Source: Gammaproteobacteria bacterium (GTDB lineage Bacteria; Pseudomonadota; Gammaproteobacteria; Chromatiales; Chromatiaceae). From it: a stretch of DNA of 36,109 nt. Each line of letters starts with the position of its first letter. Position 1 is the stretch's first letter. Shown here piece by piece: positions 33,920 through 36,109 of this stretch. A program made the position numbers and the translations under genes. Below the pieces are notes generated by a model. That model saw only the letters and a program-made list of their open reading frames with translations. It did not search any database and was not told the DNA's origin. The stretch is from contig JAGRGW010000026.1 in assembly GCA_020445315.1 (NCBI GenBank), positions 1-36,109 on the forward strand, written 5' to 3'.

Positions 33920-36022
33920 TCAGTTGAGTTTCCACGACTGGCGAATCAACTCGCCAGCCGCGGTCGGATCGACCGGTTTCGAGAACAGGAAACCCTGCGC
34001 CTCCGGGCAGTCCATCGACATCAGGGCGTCGTACTGGCTCTGCGATTCGACGCCCTCGGCGACGACGTTCATGTTCAACATGCGACCCAGGCCCACGATG
34101 GTCTTGATCACGGCAGCGCTGCCCCCCTCTTTCGAGTCGATTCCGCTGATGAACGAGCGGTCGATCTTGACCGTGTCGTAGGCACAGCGCTGCAGGTAGG
34201 AAAGCGACGAGTAGCCAGTGCCGAAGTCGTCCATGTGGATCTTGACGCCGAACTCCTGGATTTCCGTGAGCGCGGCGTGCGTTGCCTCTTCGTTGTCCAT
34301 GCAGTCGCGCTCGGTCAATTCGAGCGACAGATCCTGCGGCGGGATGTTCGCGGCGCCGACGATGCCCTTGAGGCGTTGCGCGGCGTTCTTGGCGCGGAAC
34401 ATGCTCGCGGAGACGTTGACCGAGATACCCAGCGGCGAACCGTTGACGAAATCAGCCCGCCAATCGCGCACCTGCGCGCAGGCCTGCTCGATGACCCACC
34501 AGCTCAGCGTCGCCAGCATGCCGCTGTCCTCGACGATGGACAGGAAGCTGTCCGGTCCCAGCAGCCCGCGCTCCGGGTGTACCCAGCGCAGCAGCGCCTC
34601 GAAGGCGACGATACGCCGGTCATTCATCGTGACGATCGGCTGGTAATGCACAACGAACTCGCCACGTGCGACCGCGCGCCGCAGGTCGGTTTCCATGTTG
34701 AGCCGCGAGATGGCCGCCTGGTGCATCGTCGTGTCGAAAATTACGGTGTCCTCGACCTCCGAGCGCTTGGCCCGGTACATGGCCAGGTCGGCATCGCGCA
34801 GCATCTCCTCCGGTGTTTCGTATTGCGGCGCCACGACGGCGACGCCAATACTGGCGCTGGTGTACATGCCACGGCCGGCGATGGAGAACTCCTGGTCGAA
34901 AAGTCGATGGATACGATCGGCGACGAGCGTGGTATCCGACTCGTCCTCGATGTCGCTGACGAGCACGGCGAACTCGTCACCACCCATGCGCGCCACCGTG
35001 TCACCGGGCCGGATGACACTGTGCAGGCGCCGCGCGATCGAAACCAGCAGGCTGTCGCCGGCAGAGTGACCGAGGCTGTCGTTAACGAACTTGAAGCGGT
35101 CGAGATCAAAGTACAACACGGCGAAACGGAGGTCGTTGTTACGCTTGAACCGCCGCAGTGCCTGCTGCAGCCGGTCCACGAACAGCACGCGGTTGGGCAG
35201 ACCGGTCAGGGCATCGTGCAACGCACGATGGATCAGCTCGTTTTCCGTCTCCTTGCGCTTGGCGATACTGCTGATCGAACCCGCCATGCGCATCGCCCGG
35301 CCCTCGTCGTCAGCCAGAATGACGCCGCGTGCGAACACCCAAAGGTATTCCCCGTTTTCGTGTCGCAACCGGTGTTCGTTCTCAAACTGCCGCCGCGCAT
35401 CCGGCTGCTTGCCGCCAATGAGACGCCGGAATTCGCTGACGTCTTCCGGGTGCACGCGGTCGATCCATTCGTCGAGTCGCTCGACGCGCACATCCGGTGC
35501 GATACCGAGCATCTCGTTCCAGCGCGGCGAGAAGAACGCCTTGCCGGTCTCCGCCTCCCAGTCCCAGATACAGTCGTTGGCCCCGGATGTCGCCAAGGCA
35601 TACCGCTCCTGTAGCTTTGACATCTTCTGTTCGGCACGCTGGCGCTCAATCGCATACAGGATCGCGCGGTGCAGCAGCGCGGCGTTGACCTCGCGCTTGA
35701 TCAGGTAATCCTGCGCACCGGCACGCACGGCACTTGCCGCCGTACGCTCTTCGTTGCAGTTGGTCAGGATGACGATCGGAACCCCGGCGGCGGCACTCGA
35801 CAGCGTACGGAAGCCATCGAGCCCCTTGGTGTCAGGCAGATGCAGGTCGAGCAGGATCACGTCGGGCGACTGTTGCCGGATCTCCTGCACCGCGTTGGCG
35901 ATGGTGCGTACATGTCGTATGCCATAGCTGAGCGAATAGCGCTTGGCCAGGTAAAGACGAACGATCTCAGCCTCCTGAGAGTTGTCCTCGACCAGCAATA
36001 CGTCAATGTTCTTGTTGCCCAT
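33920..36022 (-). CDS. Response regulator with REC, PAS, GGDEF and EAL domains
   Basis: A 700-residue cytoplasmic signalling protein. The REC domain (about residues 1-125) has phosphoacceptor Asp59 in ILLDLHLPD, Thr in VILTN and Lys in DYLIK. A PAS domain lies near 140-260. The GGDEF domain has MGGDEF (GGDEF at 347-351) with an RPGD inhibitory site just before it, and the EAL domain has EAL at 475-477 with DDFGTG and AEGVES. All catalytic motifs are intact, so it may make or break c-di-GMP under phosphorylation control. ATG 36022 gives a normal REC N-terminus, though the ribosome-binding site is weak. The upstream frame may be its cognate kinase. Confidence 0.95.
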   Translation of the reverse strand: MGNKNIDVLLVEDNSQEAEIVRLYLAKRYSLSYGIRHVRTIANAVQEIRQQSPDVILLDLHLPDTKGLDGFRTLSSAAAGVPIVILTNCNEERTAASAVRAGAQDYLIKREVNAALLHRAILYAIERQRAEQKMSKLQERYALATSGANDCIWDWEAETGKAFFSPRWNEMLGIAPDVRVERLDEWIDRVHPEDVSEFRRLIGGKQPDARRQFENEHRLRHENGEYLWVFARGVILADDEGRAMRMAGSISSIAKRKETENELIHRALHDALTGLPNRVLFVDRLQQALRRFKRNNDLRFAVLYFDLDRFKFVNDSLGHSAGDSLLVSIARRLHSVIRPGDTVARMGGDEFAVLVSDIEDESDTTLVADRIHRLFDQEFSIAGRGMYTSASIGVAVVAPQYETPEEMLRDADLAMYRAKRSEVEDTVIFDTTMHQAAISRLNMETDLRRAVARGEFVVHYQPIVTMNDRRIVAFEALLRWVHPERGLLGPDSFLSIVEDSGMLATLSWWVIEQACAQVRDWRADFVNGSPLGISVNVSASMFRAKNAAQRLKGIVGAANIPPQDLSLELTERDCMDNEEATHAALTEIQEFGVKIHMDDFGTGYSSLSYLQRCAYDTVKIDRSFISGIDSKEGGSAAVIKTIVGLGRMLNMNVVAEGVESQSQYDALMSMDCPEAQGFLFSKPVDPTAAGELIRQSWKLN

Positions 36023-36049
36023 CGGAATCGACCCGGTTCCGGTTCGCGT

Positions 36050-36109
36050 TCAGGTTCCGTCGTTGCCCGCCGTGCTGTCCGGCTGCGGCACCGAGAAGAT
36101 AAACACGCT
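36050..36109 (-). CDS. C-terminal tail of an upstream gene, probably a histidine kinase
   Basis: On the minus strand the last 20 codons of an open frame enter the window and end at TGA (36052-36050), 28 bases before the response regulator start. The tail reads SVFIFSVPQPDSTAGNDG, and SVFIFSVPQ resembles the final strand of a histidine kinase ATPase domain (G-x-GS-x-F-x-F-x-P). With a REC-GGDEF-EAL gene immediately downstream, a kinase/regulator pair is likely. Only the tail is visible, so this is tentative. Confidence 0.5.
   Translation of the reverse strand, partial: SVFIFSVPQPDSTAGNDGT

Noticed and set aside
33227..35614. Long plus-strand open frame across the coiled-coil and REC-GGDEF-EAL genes
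   Set aside because: Antisense to well-supported genes with intact motifs; composition is Arg/His/Asp-rich shadow sequence without domains.
1..36109. CRISPR arrays, tRNA or rRNA genes, insertion sequences, attachment sites, toxin-antitoxin or defence genes
   Set aside because: No regularly spaced repeats, cloverleaf-like sequences, transposase or integrase motifs, or terminal repeats were seen while reading both strands.

Overview
The window is high-GC bacterial chromosome with densely packed genes, many of them overlapping by 4 to 11 bases. The gene content (minCDE, feoABC, a zwf-pgl-glk-glg block, several GGDEF/EAL proteins, a DUF3299 lipoprotein) fits a gammaproteobacterium, perhaps of the Chromatiales or a related sulfur or sediment lineage. 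That placement is inference from gene families, not a measured phylogeny. No tRNA, rRNA, insertion sequence, prophage or CRISPR array was seen.

Layout. (1) 1-13240, plus strand: a sugar-storage and sugar-use block. It holds the 3' end of zwf, then pgl, glk, glgC, a GH57 glucan hydrolase, malQ, glgB, glgA, an unlisted small Cys-rich ORF, and glgP. Together these make ADP-glucose, build and branch glycogen, trim and debranch or rearrange it, phosphorolyse it, phosphorylate free glucose, and feed glucose-6-phosphate to the oxidative pentose phosphate pathway. A strong hairpin ends the block. (2) 13284-16539: a minus-strand ChaN/Tiki-like protein with a C-terminal PDZ domain and a divergent secreted M1-like metallopeptidase, whose 5' ends overlap on opposite strands. 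(3) 16817-19640, minus strand: feoA-feoB-feoC for ferrous iron uptake, with overlapping stop and start codons and a candidate Fur box upstream. (4) 19892-26165, plus strand: a DUF3299 lipoprotein, a small secreted Cys-containing protein, a three-PAS GGDEF-EAL membrane protein with a candidate sigma-28 promoter, and a CPA2-type antiporter with an RCK domain.

(5) 26207-28087: a FadR-type GntR regulator divergent from an acuI/yhdH-type acryloyl-CoA reductase. A perfect 19-bp palindrome overlaps the TTGACA -35 box between them. (6) 28288-30253, plus strand: alr and a patatin-like hydrolase. (7) 30293-36109, minus strand, in transcription order: the tail of a probable histidine kinase, a REC-PAS-GGDEF-EAL protein, two single-pass membrane proteins with extracytoplasmic coiled coils (one very Met-rich), minC, minD, minE, and a small probable membrane protein broken by a one-base frameshift.

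The best candidates for undescribed biology are the Met-rich coiled-coil pair beside minCDE, the Cys-rich mini-ORF between glgA and glgP, the frameshifted tail-anchored ORF after minE, the DUF3299 lipoprotein with its Cys-containing partner, and the antisense-overlapping starts of the ChaN-PDZ and M1-like genes. Most of the rest is conventional housekeeping and signalling.
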